Assembly: GCF_000474945.1 (NCBI RefSeq)
Contig: NZ_AXDW01000001.1
Span: forward strand, 1 to 64,000
DNA: 64,000 nt
Reading direction: 5' to 3'
Source of the DNA: Solimonas soli DSM 21787
GTDB lineage: Bacteria > Pseudomonadota > Gammaproteobacteria > Nevskiales > Nevskiaceae
The first letter of the stretch is position 1. The number at the start of each line of letters is the position of its first letter. The notes beneath the pieces were generated by a model that was not told where the DNA came from, made no database searches, and saw nothing but the letters and a program-made list of their open reading frames with translations. Below, in pieces: positions 33,571-43,220 of this stretch. Position numbers and translations under genes: made by a program.

Positions 33571-34518
33571 TCAAGGCTGGTCGCGCCGGTCCGCGCCTTG
33601 CTTCGGTGCGCTGTCCCGGCGGCCCGGCGTCGCGCCGGTCAGCGGCAGGCCCTGCTCGGAGCCGACGCCCTGCGCGGGCGGCGCCGCGGCGTCCGGACCG
33701 CTGCCGGATGTCGGCGCACCGGGCGGCTGCCGGCTGCGCTTGCCGGCGGCCGGCGGCGCCGGCTGCGCGGCGAAATACGCGGCGAGCGCGCGGATGTCGT
33801 CGTCGTCGAGCGCCCTGGCGATCGACGGCATCTGGCCGCTCGGGTCGGTGTGGCGGGCACCGCTGCGCCATTCCTTGAGCGCGTTGACGAGATAGCCGGC
33901 TTGCTGGCCGGCCAGCGGCGGATAGCGCGGCGCCGCGCCGCGGCCTTCCGGGCCGTGGCAGTTGGCGCAGGCTTGCAGCTGTCGCGACTCGTCGCCGACC
34001 GCCGACAGCCTGGCGGCGCGCCGCGCGTCGCCCGCCGACACTTTCGGCGGCGCCGGCGTCTGCGACGGCTCCAGCGTCGCGTAGTACGCGGCGACCGCGT
34101 GGCGCTGCTCCCGCGTGAGGTTCTTGGCGATCGGCTGCATGATCGGATTCACCCGCGTGGCGTCGGCAAAGGCGTCGAGCTGCAACTCGATGTAAGCGCG
34201 CGGATGACCGGCGATACGCGGGTAGCCGCCCGCCGCATTGCCTTCGCCCTGCTGGCCGTGACAGCTCGTGCATGGCGGGATGCCGGCCGTGCCGACGCCG
34301 CTGGTGGCGACGCCCCTGCCGGCCAGCCGCAGCTGTTCCTCCGGCACGTCGGTCGGCGACGGCGGCGGCTCGACCACCTTGATCGGCGTGTCCACGGCTT
34401 TCTCGGCCGTCGATTCCTTGCGCTGGCAGCTGGCGAGCAGCAGGCCGATCGCGAGCGCGGTCACCACCACGCAGCCGCCGACCAGGCGCTGCCGCTCGCC
34501 GCACGATTCATGTCTCAT
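33571..34518 (-). CDS. Diheme cytochrome c lipoprotein (dehydrogenase electron acceptor)
   Basis: 315-residue exported cytochrome. The N-terminus has a hydrophobic stretch ending in a lipobox (ALAIGLLLASC, Cys31), so it is probably lipid-anchored. Two class I haem sites: CTSCH (Cys83, Cys86, His87) and CANCH (Cys184, Cys187, His188), each followed by a Met-containing distal region (NPIMQPI; SGQMPSIA), as in c4-type cytochromes. A Pro/Gly/Ser-rich tail of about 60 residues follows. Its ATG overlaps the GMC oxidoreductase stop (ATGA), and the Tat-exported small subunit is upstream. It should pass electrons from the flavoprotein to the respiratory chain. Confidence 0.9.
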   Translation of the reverse strand: MRHESCGERQRLVGGCVVVTALAIGLLLASCQRKESTAEKAVDTPIKVVEPPPSPTDVPEEQLRLAGRGVATSGVGTAGIPPCTSCHGQQGEGNAAGGYPRIAGHPRAYIELQLDAFADATRVNPIMQPIAKNLTREQRHAVAAYYATLEPSQTPAPPKVSAGDARRAARLSAVGDESRQLQACANCHGPEGRGAAPRYPPLAGQQAGYLVNALKEWRSGARHTDPSGQMPSIARALDDDDIRALAAYFAAQPAPPAAGKRSRQPPGAPTSGSGPDAAAPPAQGVGSEQGLPLTGATPGRRDSAPKQGADRRDQP

Positions 34519-36284
34519 GTCGACACCAGCGGACCGGGATTCTTGAGGTAACGCGTGACGATCGCCTCGGCGGCGCGCAAGGCCAGCGCGCCGACCGTGT
34601 TGGTCGGGTTGTAGCTGGCGTTCTGCGGAAAGTTCGAGGCGCCGATCACGAACAGGTTCGGCACGTCCCAGCTCTGCAGCCAGGGATTGACGACGCTGGT
34701 CGTCGGATCGCTGCCCATCACCGTGCCGCCGGTGTTGTGCGTGGTCTGGTACTGCGTGATCGTGTACGGCCCCTTGCGCGGCGTGCCTTCGACCTGTCTG
34801 GCGCCCATCGCCTTGCCGATCTCCACCGCCTTCTCGGTGATGAAGGCCGACATCTTCAGATCGTTGTCGTGGAAGTCGAAGGTCATGCGCAGCAGCGGCA
34901 GGCCCCAGGCGTCCTTGTAGGTTGGATCGAGATCGAGATAGTTGTAGACGGTCGACACCGAACTGCCGTGCACCGACATCACCGAGGTGTGGTTGTAGTG
35001 CTCGACCACCGCCTTCTTCCAGGCCGAGCCCCAGGCCGGCGTGCCGGACGGCGTCGGGTGGAATTCGATCGGCCGGCCGTTGGTCATCACCTCGCCGATG
35101 TAGGCGCCGCCGACGAAGCCGTGCGGGCCGTGATCGAAATTGTCGGAGACGAAGTCGGCGATCAGCGTGCCGTTGGCGCCGGAGCGCATGAACGGATTGA
35201 TGTTGATGCTGCGGTCGAAGAAGACCTTCGGCGCGCTCATGGTCTGATAGGCGTAGTTGCGGCCGACGACACCGCTGCGCGTCTTCGGATCGTAGGGCTT
35301 GCCGATGCCGGACAGCAGTAGCATGCGCACGTTGTTGAGCGCGTACATGCCCATGATGAAGAGCCGCGCCGGCTGCTCGAACTCGCGCCCGCTGGCGTCC
35401 ACGTACGAGACGCCGGTGGCATGCCTGCCGCTGTGGTCGAGATGGATGCGCGTGATCTGGCAGCCGGTGCGCAGCTCGAAGTTCTTTTCCTTCTCGAGGA
35501 TCGGCAGCAGGATGGTCTGCGGCGTCGACTTGGCGTAGTGCTCGCAGCCGAAGCGCTCGCAGTAGCCGCAGAACATGCAGGCCTTGAGCGACACGCCCTC
35601 GGGATTGGTGTACGGCTGCGAAAGGTTCGACGAGGGCTGCGGGAACGGGTGATAGCCGAGTTCGGCGGCGGCCTTGCGGAACATCGCCGAGCCATACGGC
35701 TCCTTCATCGGCGGCGTCGGATAGTCGCGCGAGCGCGGATCCTCGAAGGGATTGCCGCCGTCCTGCTTGCGGCCCTTGAGGTTGCCGGCCTTGCCGCTGG
35801 TGCCGAGCAGGTACTCGAAGCGGTCGTAGTGCGGTTCGAGCTCCGCCGCCGTCACGCCCCAGTCCTGGATCGCCAGGTCGGGCGCGATGAATTTTTCGCC
35901 GTAGCGCTCGATGCTGTGCGAGCGCATGCGGAAGTCGGTGTCCTGGAAGCGATAGGTCTGGCCGTTCCAGTGCACCATGCTGCCGCCGAGACCGGTACCG
36001 GGCAGGAAGCTCTCCCAGCGGCGGATCGGCAGCGCGGTCTGGCCGGCGTTGTTGCGGAAGGTCACCGTTTCCTTGGTGTTGTCCTGCATCAGCGCCTTGC
36101 GCACCGCGTAGCGCAGTTCGTCGTGCATCTGCGGACCCTGGAAATCCGGCACCGTGTGCCGCGGCGGGCCGCGCTCGAGGCCGACGACCTTGAGGCCGGC
36201 GCGCGTCAGCTCGCGGCCGAGGAGCGTGCCGACGAGGCCGACGCCGAGGCATACCGCGTCCACCTCGGGAAGTCGCGTGGCCAT
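34515..36284 (-). CDS. GMC-type FAD dehydrogenase, large subunit (gluconate 2-dehydrogenase-like)
   Basis: 589-residue flavoprotein oxidising an alcohol or sugar-acid hydroxyl. The FAD motif GVGLVGTLLGRELTRAG is at the N-terminus, GTGLGGSMVHWNGQ is the GMC PS-like loop, and the catalytic His is in YQTTHNTGGTVMG with Asn in NPTNTVGALALRAAEA. It lacks its own signal peptide; the Tat-signal small subunit encoded just upstream would carry it across the membrane. A Cys cluster CMFCGYCERFGCEHY (near 235) may ligate iron-sulphur, as in the fructose/gluconate dehydrogenase group. ATG overlaps the upstream stop (TGATG). Confidence 0.9.
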   Translation of the reverse strand: MATRLPEVDAVCLGVGLVGTLLGRELTRAGLKVVGLERGPPRHTVPDFQGPQMHDELRYAVRKALMQDNTKETVTFRNNAGQTALPIRRWESFLPGTGLGGSMVHWNGQTYRFQDTDFRMRSHSIERYGEKFIAPDLAIQDWGVTAAELEPHYDRFEYLLGTSGKAGNLKGRKQDGGNPFEDPRSRDYPTPPMKEPYGSAMFRKAAAELGYHPFPQPSSNLSQPYTNPEGVSLKACMFCGYCERFGCEHYAKSTPQTILLPILEKEKNFELRTGCQITRIHLDHSGRHATGVSYVDASGREFEQPARLFIMGMYALNNVRMLLLSGIGKPYDPKTRSGVVGRNYAYQTMSAPKVFFDRSININPFMRSGANGTLIADFVSDNFDHGPHGFVGGAYIGEVMTNGRPIEFHPTPSGTPAWGSAWKKAVVEHYNHTSVMSVHGSSVSTVYNYLDLDPTYKDAWGLPLLRMTFDFHDNDLKMSAFITEKAVEIGKAMGARQVEGTPRKGPYTITQYQTTHNTGGTVMGSDPTTSVVNPWLQSWDVPNLFVIGASNFPQNASYNPTNTVGALALRAAEAIVTRYLKNPGPLVST

Positions 36285-37093
36285 CAGGATCGGCCTCCGC
36301 CGCGCGGCGCATCGTGATCCCCGCCGGTCGGCGCCGCGCCGTGACCGTCGTGGTAGACGCCGTCGGCCGGAATGTCCGGATCGACGTGCACGTCGCCGCG
36401 CACGCCTTCGGCGAGGCTCATCGGCTCGCGCTCGAACTTGATGCCGTGCTGGTCGACGAGGTGGTAGTAGCCGGCGTAGGCGCCGGGGAAGCCGATCATC
36501 TTCCAGGCCAGCATGTCGCGGTTGCCGCCGTAGACCGGATCGCTGAAGTAGCCTTCGATCGTCATGCCGAGCAGCGACTCGAAGAACACCGCCGACGGCA
36601 CGCCGCCGAGATCCTTGCCGCCCTTCTGCAACAGCGTCAGATAAGCATCCTGCTCGGCGGGCGGCAGCGCGTCGAAACGCTTGCCCTTTTGCTTCTGCAC
36701 GTCGTCGTCGACGGCGCGCAGCGCGGTGCGGAACAGCTCGGCCGGCGTGTACGGCAGCTGGTAGCCCTGCGAAGGCATGCCCTCCTTCCACGGCCCGCTG
36801 CGATACAGACGCTCGCCGGCGCCCCAGGCGCCGCCGAGCTGCTTGTCGAGATAGTTCTGCACGCCCACTTCGCGCGCGCCGGGGCCGATGTCGTCGAGCG
36901 GAATGAGGCGCGCGACCGCGGCTTCGATGAAGCGCGCTTCCTGCGGATTGAAGAACACATAGGCATCGCGCGCGCCCGTGCCCGCCTTCGCGGCCGGCGC
37001 CGGTAGCGGCGCGCTCGCCGCGGGCAGCGCGGCACCGGCCACCGCCGCGGCGCCGGCGGTCTTGAGAAACTGTCGTCGCGAAGCGTCCTGCAT
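36284..37093 (-). CDS. Gluconate 2-dehydrogenase subunit 3 family protein (Tat-exported)
   Basis: 269-residue small subunit of the GMC dehydrogenase. The twin-arginine signal is clear: [20 protein letters not shown]. The mature domain shows the subunit 3 pattern [48 protein letters not shown] and [14 protein letters not shown]. The C-terminus is His/Gly/Asp-rich ([13 protein letters not shown]). CAGGAG precedes the ATG. First gene of the three-gene complex; it chaperones and co-exports the FAD subunit. The substrate sugar or alcohol is unknown. Confidence 0.9.
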   Translation of the reverse strand: MQDASRRQFLKTAGAAAVAGAALPAASAPLPAPAAKAGTGARDAYVFFNPQEARFIEAAVARLIPLDDIGPGAREVGVQNYLDKQLGGAWGAGERLYRSGPWKEGMPSQGYQLPYTPAELFRTALRAVDDDVQKQKGKRFDALPPAEQDAYLTLLQKGGKDLGGVPSAVFFESLLGMTIEGYFSDPVYGGNRDMLAWKMIGFPGAYAGYYHLVDQHGIKFEREPMSLAEGVRGDVHVDPDIPADGVYHDGHGAAPTGGDHDAPRGGGRS

Positions 37094-37274
37094 CTGTGTC
37101 TCCTGCTGGCAAGGAATTGCGGCGCCGCCAGCCCGCACATGCGATGCCCGCCGCGCGGCGCGGGCGCGGCGCGAGGCGGGGACTCGAGACGCGCGCGGCC
37201 GGCGCGACGCGCGACAGCGGCGCCGGCGTCGTGCAAGCTGCACGTTGCCCGCCGCGCCGTCCGCTTCCGCCGCT

Positions 37275-37289
37275 GGGCATCGCGCTTGC
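37275..37289 (+). promoter_or_regulatory. Candidate sigma-54 promoter for UDP-glucuronate decarboxylase
   Basis: GGGCATCGCGCTTGC: GGCAT-N5-TTGC with RpoN spacing. The predicted start near 37301 leaves a 25-nt leader containing the AAGGAG ribosome site. The identical 15-mer occurs at 59417 upstream of another gene. Confidence 0.45.
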
Positions 37290-37325
37290 GAAGCGCCGCG
37301 CTCCGATCCTCGAAGGAGTTTCCGC

Positions 37326-38330
<1,005 letters not shown>

Positions 38331-38408
38331 AAGGCGCATGCGCCGGACCTCGCATCGTCGCGCCACGGCGCACGGGCGCGCGGTTCACGACGCTGCGCGG
38401 CGCGCGGT

Positions 38409-39005
38409 TCAGCGGTCCTCGCCGTGGTCGCGGCGCGTGCCGCGGCGCCCGCGCTCGGCGGCCGCGAGCGCCTCGGCCTCGTGGCGCTCGAAGTAGTTGG
38501 CATCCGCGGCGTGTGCGCGCGCACGGCGGCGCAGCGCCTCGGCCTCGCCGCGTCCGACCGGCTCCTTGTCGGCGCGCTCGGCTTCGTCGGCGCCGCCGCC
38601 CGCGCCGATCGCGGCGCCCGGCACGCTGCTGAGCCTGCCGTCCTGCGGCACGCGGCCGCGCGATGCATCCGGTGTGTGCGAGCGCTGCTCGTCGAGCAGG
38701 GTTTCCGGCGTCATGTCGTCGGCGGTGACTTCGTGATCCGCCATCTCGCCGGCGGTGCGGCCGGCCTCGCGCACGCGCGCCGGCGGAAATTCGTCGCGCC
38801 GCTGCCGGCGCGGGCGCGGATCACCGACGCGACCGCTGCGCTCGTCGCCCTGCGCGAAATGCAGTTCGCGTGGCGGCTCCTCGTTGACGCGCGGGGTGCG
38901 CCCGCCGCGGCGCGGCCCTCGCAGGAGCGTCCCGCCGCCGCCGCCGCGCGCGCCGCCGCTCGATTCGCCGCGGGTCGCCTTGTCCGTCTTTGCCGTCGTG
39001 GCCAT
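38409..39005 (-). CDS. Hypothetical charged, low-complexity protein
   Basis: 198 residues, not recognised. Starts MATTAKTDKATRGESSGGAR, then Gly- and Arg-rich sequence, a central acidic part (EMADHEVTADDMTPETLLDE) and a C-terminal Arg/Glu/Ala helix (RRRARAHAADANYFERHEAE). No signal or membrane segment; likely intrinsically disordered. The ATG at 39005 has a perfect AGGAGG 9 nt upstream, supporting a real gene. Hydrophilic proteins of this kind often accumulate in stress or stationary phase, but no function is claimed. It converges with the UXS gene and diverges from the gene at 39183. Confidence 0.6.
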   Translation of the reverse strand: MATTAKTDKATRGESSGGARGGGGGTLLRGPRRGGRTPRVNEEPPRELHFAQGDERSGRVGDPRPRRQRRDEFPPARVREAGRTAGEMADHEVTADDMTPETLLDEQRSHTPDASRGRVPQDGRLSSVPGAAIGAGGGADEAERADKEPVGRGEAEALRRRARAHAADANYFERHEAEALAAAERGRRGTRRDHGEDR

Positions 39006-39182
39006 CTCTCGTCCTCCTGGTCGGTTGAAGATCGAAGCGGGGATGCGCCGGCATCCTGCGCTTCTCTGTGCGACCGGCCGTTTGCGCAAAGATTCCTCTT
39101 CACGGCGGGTTCAGCTCAGGGCGGCGGCGGGCCCGCCATGTGCGAGCCGTCGATGCACCCCCATCACGATCGAGAGGACCTC

Positions 39183-39539
39183 ATGTCGAGCACGCACAGC
39201 AGCCGCGCCGATGACGCCCGTCAGGAGGCGGCGCGCGCCAGCAATCCCCGGGACCGGCGGCATCCGCGCGAGACGCCGTCGTCGACGCCGCCCGGCGGCG
39301 CATCGGCTCGCGACCGCGGCACGCGCGTGGGCGCCGACACGCCGGGCCCGCTGGTGGCCGGCACCGGCGCGCATCGCCGCGAAGGCGCGCCGGACCACGT
39401 CGGCCGCCGCGAGACCGGCAAGCGGAAAGGCGCCGCGGCCGACGACGACGCCCTCGACGCCGTCGCGCGCGAGGCGATGGCCGCCGGCGATCCGCCGGCC
39501 TCGCCGGCCTCGCCCGCGCTGTCGCGCAGCCGCGGATAG
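39183..39539 (+). CDS. Hypothetical small hydrophilic protein
   Basis: 118 residues, unrecognised: MSSTHSSRADDARQEAARAS..., rich in Arg, Asp, Pro, Ser and Gly, with no hydrophobic segment; probably disordered. GAGAGGA lies 8 nt before the ATG. Its stop overlaps the ribosome site (TAGGAGAG) of the next gene, so the two are co-translated. Similar composition to the divergent protein at 38409-39005, which suggests a shared stress-related role; this is inference. Confidence 0.55.
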   Translation: MSSTHSSRADDARQEAARASNPRDRRHPRETPSSTPPGGASARDRGTRVGADTPGPLVAGTGAHRREGAPDHVGRRETGKRKGAAADDDALDAVAREAMAAGDPPASPASPALSRSRG

Positions 39540-39548
39540 GAGAGCGCG

Positions 39549-40070
39549 ATGCACGATGCCCCGAGCGATGCCCCGCCCGCCGTCGCGCGCGGCAGCGCCT
39601 GCGCCGACAGCCGCGCCGCCGAATGCGCGATCGACCTGGCGGCGCCGCTGCTCGAAGCCGCCGCCTGCCACACCGCCATCAACCAGAGCGGCGTCGTGCA
39701 CGTGGTGATCCTGGACCCGGCCCTGACCCCGGCGAACGCCACCTTCGAACAGGCGATCCTGCTCGAAGCGAGCTTCGGCCTCGATCGCGCGCGCTGGGAT
39801 GCCGACTATGCCGGCTTCGCGCGCGCCAAGGCGCGGCTCAGCTGGGAAACCGGGCTCGACAGCCAGGTCGTGCTGACGCAGCAGCCGCAGCGCCTGCGCC
39901 GCGGCGACACGCTGCTCGGCGGCGCCGTCGTGCTCGACGGCATCGTCGTCTCGATCAGCGGTTGCGAAGCGATGTACGACGAGGCGCTGGCCGGCAGCGT
40001 CGCGCTGCTGCTGCGCGCCGCGGCGCGCCAGACGGTGATGGCGCTCGGCGGCCGCAGCGCCGTGCCGTGA
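39549..40070 (+). CDS. Hypothetical protein, weak resemblance to GlcG/HbpS-type domains
   Basis: 173 residues. After a variable N-terminus the core AAACHTAINQSGVVHVVILD... and ARAKARLSWETGLDSQVVL, GDTLLGGAVVLDGIVVSISG, DEALAGSVALLLRAAARQ follows the KA-S-GL-S / GGxx-DGxxV-SG / DEA order of GlcG/HbpS-like small ligand-binding proteins. The match is by eye and weak. AGGAG overlaps the previous stop, so translation is coupled to the small hydrophilic protein. No signal peptide. Confidence 0.55.
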   Translation: MHDAPSDAPPAVARGSACADSRAAECAIDLAAPLLEAAACHTAINQSGVVHVVILDPALTPANATFEQAILLEASFGLDRARWDADYAGFARAKARLSWETGLDSQVVLTQQPQRLRRGDTLLGGAVVLDGIVVSISGCEAMYDEALAGSVALLLRAAARQTVMALGGRSAVP

Positions 40071-40116
40071 ATGGCGTTCGCGGCATCGCCATCCACGTCT
40101 TCAGGCGAGCGTACTT

Positions 40117-40929
40117 TCAGGCGAGCTTCATGCCGCGCCGCGCAAGCCGGCGATGCACCTCGATCATCAGCCCTGTCTGCATCTCGGCGCGCTGCATCGG
40201 ATCGCCGTCCAGCCAGACCTGTGCTTCGAACTGGTAACCGCCGGCATCGGCGCCGGTGAAGAACACGCGGGGCGGCGGATCAAGCGCCGGCTCCGGCCGT
40301 GACTTCAGCGCCTCGCCGATCGCGGCACGGATCTCCTCGACGTCGTGCTCGCGCACGATCCTGAACGGCAGCAGCAGCGAGCTCAGCTCGCCGCGGCTCT
40401 CCCAGTTCTTCACGTACTCGGTGATGAACTTCTGGTTCGGCACGATGACCGTCGCGCCGCGACTGGTGCGCAGCACGGTGCTGCGCGCGCGGATGGCGAT
40501 GACATCGCCCTCGTTGCCGCCGATCTCGATGCGGTCGCCGATACGCACGGGCCGCTCGAACATGACGATGACGCCGCTGATGACGTTGCTGAAGATGTTC
40601 TGCAGGCCGAAGCCGACGCCGACGCCGAGCGCGCCGGCCAGTACGCCGAACGCCGACAGGTCGATGCCGACGTTCTGCATGATGATGATGAAGCCGATGG
40701 TCAGCACTGCATAGTGCACGAGCGTGCCGATCGTCTGTTGCATCGAACGGTCGAGATGGCTGCGCCGCAGCAGGTGGCGCAGCAGCCGGTTCTGCAGGAC
40801 GCGCGCGACCGTCAGCAGCAGCAGGCTGGCGACCAGCAGCGCGAGCAGCGTGCCGATCGTGACCACGTTGTCGCCGACCGTGAACAGCACGGTGTCGACG
40901 ATGCCGAAGCTGTCGCGTAGAGCCGCCAT
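40117..40929 (-). CDS. Small-conductance mechanosensitive channel (MscS family)
   Basis: 270-residue inner-membrane channel opened by membrane tension to release solutes on osmotic downshock. Hydrophobic segments near 15-40 and 60-85 precede the pore helix signature ALGVGVGFGLQNIFSNVISG and VIVMFERPVRIGDRIEI. The beta domain (RTSRGATVIVPNQKFITEYV) and the C-terminal alpha/beta domain follow. The ATG at 40929 starts just before the first membrane segment; an upstream in-frame start would add 34 Arg/Pro-rich residues and was rejected. Monocistronic on the minus strand, divergent from the glycan cluster. Confidence 0.9.
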   Translation of the reverse strand: MAALRDSFGIVDTVLFTVGDNVVTIGTLLALLVASLLLLTVARVLQNRLLRHLLRRSHLDRSMQQTIGTLVHYAVLTIGFIIIMQNVGIDLSAFGVLAGALGVGVGFGLQNIFSNVISGVIVMFERPVRIGDRIEIGGNEGDVIAIRARSTVLRTSRGATVIVPNQKFITEYVKNWESRGELSSLLLPFRIVREHDVEEIRAAIGEALKSRPEPALDPPPRVFFTGADAGGYQFEAQVWLDGDPMQRAEMQTGLMIEVHRRLARRGMKLA

Positions 40930-41060
40930 GCCGGGATCCGGTGAAAGGTCTGCCCGCGCTGTCGCAGGCGGCGTGCCCCCGCGCCGCCACGCGAGGACGG
41001 CCCGCCGCATGCGCGCGGACGGCCGCGTCACGGTTCATGCAACGGCGCGCGTAACGGCTC

Positions 41061-41080
41061 GGGCATGGCAACTGCTCTGC
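41061..41080 (+). promoter_or_regulatory. Candidate sigma-54 promoter(s) for the glycan cluster
   Basis: Two overlapping matches: GGCAT-N5-CTGC (41062-41075) and TGGCA-containing GGCAA-N5-CTGC (41067-41080), both with the GG-to-GC spacing of RpoN promoters. Starts would be near 41087 or 41092, about 32-37 nt before the glycosyltransferase ATG. Confidence 0.45.
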
Positions 41081-41123
41081 GCCTACGTCCGCCATTCCGA
41101 CGTCCACCCGGAGCACGAGCACC

Positions 41124-42404
41124 ATGCACAGAATCGCGCTGATCAGCGAGCACGCGTCACCGCTGGCCACGGCCGGCAGTGTCGACAGCGGAGGTCAGAA
41201 CGTTTACGTCAGCCACCTCGCGCGCCAGCTCGGCCGGCGCGGCTACGGTGTCGATGTCTTCACGCGACGCGACCGCCCGTTCCTGCCCACCGTGCAGCAC
41301 TGGCAGCCGAACGTGCGCGTCATTCACGTGCCGGCCGGGCCGGCGCGTTTCGTGGCGAAGGAAGCGCTGCTGCCGATGATGGGCGAGTTCAGCGATTTCC
41401 TGCTGCGCTTCTGCCGCGAGACCTCGCGACCCTACGATCTGCTGCATGCCAACTTCTTCATGTCGGGCCTCGCCGCCTGCGAGACCGCGCAGGCGCTCGA
41501 CATTCCGCTGGTGATGACTTTCCACGCGCTCGGCCTGGTGCGCCGCGCGCACCAGGCCGAGCGCGACGGCTTCCCCGACCAGCGCTTCGCCATCGAGCGC
41601 GAGCTGGTGCGCCGCGCCGCGCGCATCGTCGCCGAGTGTCCGCAGGATCACGCCGACCTGCGCGCGCTCTACGATGCCGATGCCGCCAAGCTCGACATCG
41701 TGCCCTGCGGCTTCGATCCGCAGGAATTTGCGCCGCTCGAGCGCGACGCCGCGCGTGCCGCGCTGGGCTGGGAGCCGCGGCGCTTCACGATCCTGCAGCT
41801 CGGCCGCATCGTGCCGCGCAAGGGCATCGACAACGTGATCGGCGCGCTGGCGCTGCTGGTGCAGCGCGGCGTCGATGCGGAACTGGTGGTGGTCGGCGGC
41901 AATTCCGAGATGCCGAACGAGGTCGCCACGCCGGAACTCGGGCGCCTCGCACGACTGGCGTGCGAGCTGGGCGTGCGCGAGCGCGTGCGCTTCATCGGCC
42001 GGCGCGGCCGCGAGCGTCTCCATCATTTCTACTGCGCGTCCGACGTGTTCGTGACCACGCCCTGGTACGAACCGTTCGGCATCACGCCGGTCGAGGCCAT
42101 GGCCTGCGGCGTGCCGGTGATCGGCGCGGCGGTCGGCGGCATCCGCACCACGGTACGCGACGGCGTCACCGGCCTGCTGGTGCCGCCGCGCGATCCGCAG
42201 GCACTCGCCGATCGTCTCGCCGAGCTGGCCGCCGATCCGGCGCGGCGCGCCGCGCTCGGCGCCGCCGGCCGCCGCCGCGCCTGGCGCCACTACACCTGGC
42301 AGCGCGTCGCCACGCAGATGGAGGCCGTTTACGCGCGCGCCCTGCGCTCGGCGCGGCGTCCGCTGCCGCTGCCCGCCGCCGTCGAGATCGGAGCCCGCCC
42401 ATGA
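41124..42404 (+). CDS. Glycosyltransferase, GT4 family
   Basis: 426-residue GT-B retaining glycosyltransferase. The N-lobe begins RIALISEHASPLATAGSVDS with GGQNVYVSHLARQLGRRG, the sucrose-synthase/phosphate-synthase-like donor loop. The C-lobe shows LQLGRIVPRKGIDNVIGALA and the EPFGITPVEAMACGVPVIGA nucleotide-sugar motif (E-x7-E). It transfers a sugar from a nucleotide donor to a growing glycan; donor and acceptor unknown. First gene of the cluster; its TGA overlaps the next ATG (ATGA). Confidence 0.92.
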   Translation: MHRIALISEHASPLATAGSVDSGGQNVYVSHLARQLGRRGYGVDVFTRRDRPFLPTVQHWQPNVRVIHVPAGPARFVAKEALLPMMGEFSDFLLRFCRETSRPYDLLHANFFMSGLAACETAQALDIPLVMTFHALGLVRRAHQAERDGFPDQRFAIERELVRRAARIVAECPQDHADLRALYDADAAKLDIVPCGFDPQEFAPLERDAARAALGWEPRRFTILQLGRIVPRKGIDNVIGALALLVQRGVDAELVVVGGNSEMPNEVATPELGRLARLACELGVRERVRFIGRRGRERLHHFYCASDVFVTTPWYEPFGITPVEAMACGVPVIGAAVGGIRTTVRDGVTGLLVPPRDPQALADRLAELAADPARRAALGAAGRRRAWRHYTWQRVATQMEAVYARALRSARRPLPLPAAVEIGARP

Positions 42405-43201
42405 TCGCCCCCTCGTTCGCCCGCATGCCCCTGCGCCTCGAAGAACAGCGCGACGACGAAGCGCGCCGCGCCGCGACCGGCGGCGCGCTGTCGGGCAAGG
42501 TCGTCGTCGTCACCGGCGGCGCGCGCGGCCTCGGCGCCGCCATCTGCCGCGCGGTGGCGGCGCAGGGTGCGGTGACGGTGGTCGGCGATCTGCGCGCCGA
42601 AGGCGCCGAGCGCGCCGCCGGCGCGCTGCGCGAGCGCGGTCTGCGCGCGACCGCGACCGCCTTCGACGTCGGCAGCGAGGCCTCGGTATCGGCCGCGCTG
42701 GCGACGCTCGCCGCCGAGCACGGCCGCATCGATGCGCTGATCAACAACGCCGGCATCGACGTCACGCTGCCGATCGAGGAGCTGTCGGTCGCGCAGTGGG
42801 AAGCCGTGCTGCGCACGAACCTGCACGGTCCGTTCCTGACCACCAAGCTGGCCCTGCCCTATCTGCGCGCGAGCCAGGGCCAGGTGATCAACATCGCCTC
42901 GACCGCCGCCAAGCGCGCCTGGCCGAACGCGGCCGCCTACCACGCCAGCAAGTGGGGCCTGCTCGGCCTGTCGCACGCGCTGCACGCCGAGCTGCGCGGC
43001 CAGGGCATCAGGGTCACCGCGATCGTCGCCGGCGGCATGCGCACGCCGTTCCTGCTCGACCGCTTCCCCGACCTCGATCCCGAGCTGCTGCAGGAACCGG
43101 ACAACGTCGCGCAGGCCATCGTCTTCGCCCTCACCCTGCCGGCCGGCAGCGTGGTGCCGGAGATGACGGTGCTGCCGATGCGCGAAACCTCGTGGCCGTG
43201 A
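42401..43201 (+). CDS. Short-chain dehydrogenase/reductase in glycan cluster
   Basis: 266-residue classical SDR: VVVVTGGARGLGAAICRAVA near 34, DLRAEGAERAAG, NNAGIDVTLP, active site INIASTAAKRAWPNAA with AYHASKWGLLGL (Tyr, Lys), and IRVTAIVAGGMRTPF. About 30 extra N-terminal residues precede the fold. Start codon overlaps the GT4 stop by 4 nt. Embedded in glycan genes, it may oxidise or epimerise a sugar intermediate, though SDR family membership alone does not show that. Confidence 0.85.
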   Translation: MIAPSFARMPLRLEEQRDDEARRAATGGALSGKVVVVTGGARGLGAAICRAVAAQGAVTVVGDLRAEGAERAAGALRERGLRATATAFDVGSEASVSAALATLAAEHGRIDALINNAGIDVTLPIEELSVAQWEAVLRTNLHGPFLTTKLALPYLRASQGQVINIASTAAKRAWPNAAAYHASKWGLLGLSHALHAELRGQGIRVTAIVAGGMRTPFLLDRFPDLDPELLQEPDNVAQAIVFALTLPAGSVVPEMTVLPMRETSWP

Positions 43202-43220
43202 GAGGCCAGGGAGAACCGAG

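Noticed and set aside
32660-34504. Reading frames across the tandem repeat tract
   Set aside because: They translate the repeat units and G+C-rich hairpins; no ribosome sites and no non-repeat sequence of interest.
37104-37117. TGGCAAGGAATTGC upstream of UXS as a sigma-54 site
   Set aside because: The GG-to-GC spacing is one base too short for an RpoN promoter.
39129-39143. GGGCCCGCCATGTGC before the small gene at 39183
   Set aside because: Spacing fits -24/-12 but only the GG, C and TGC positions match in a very G+C-rich stretch; not distinguishable from chance.
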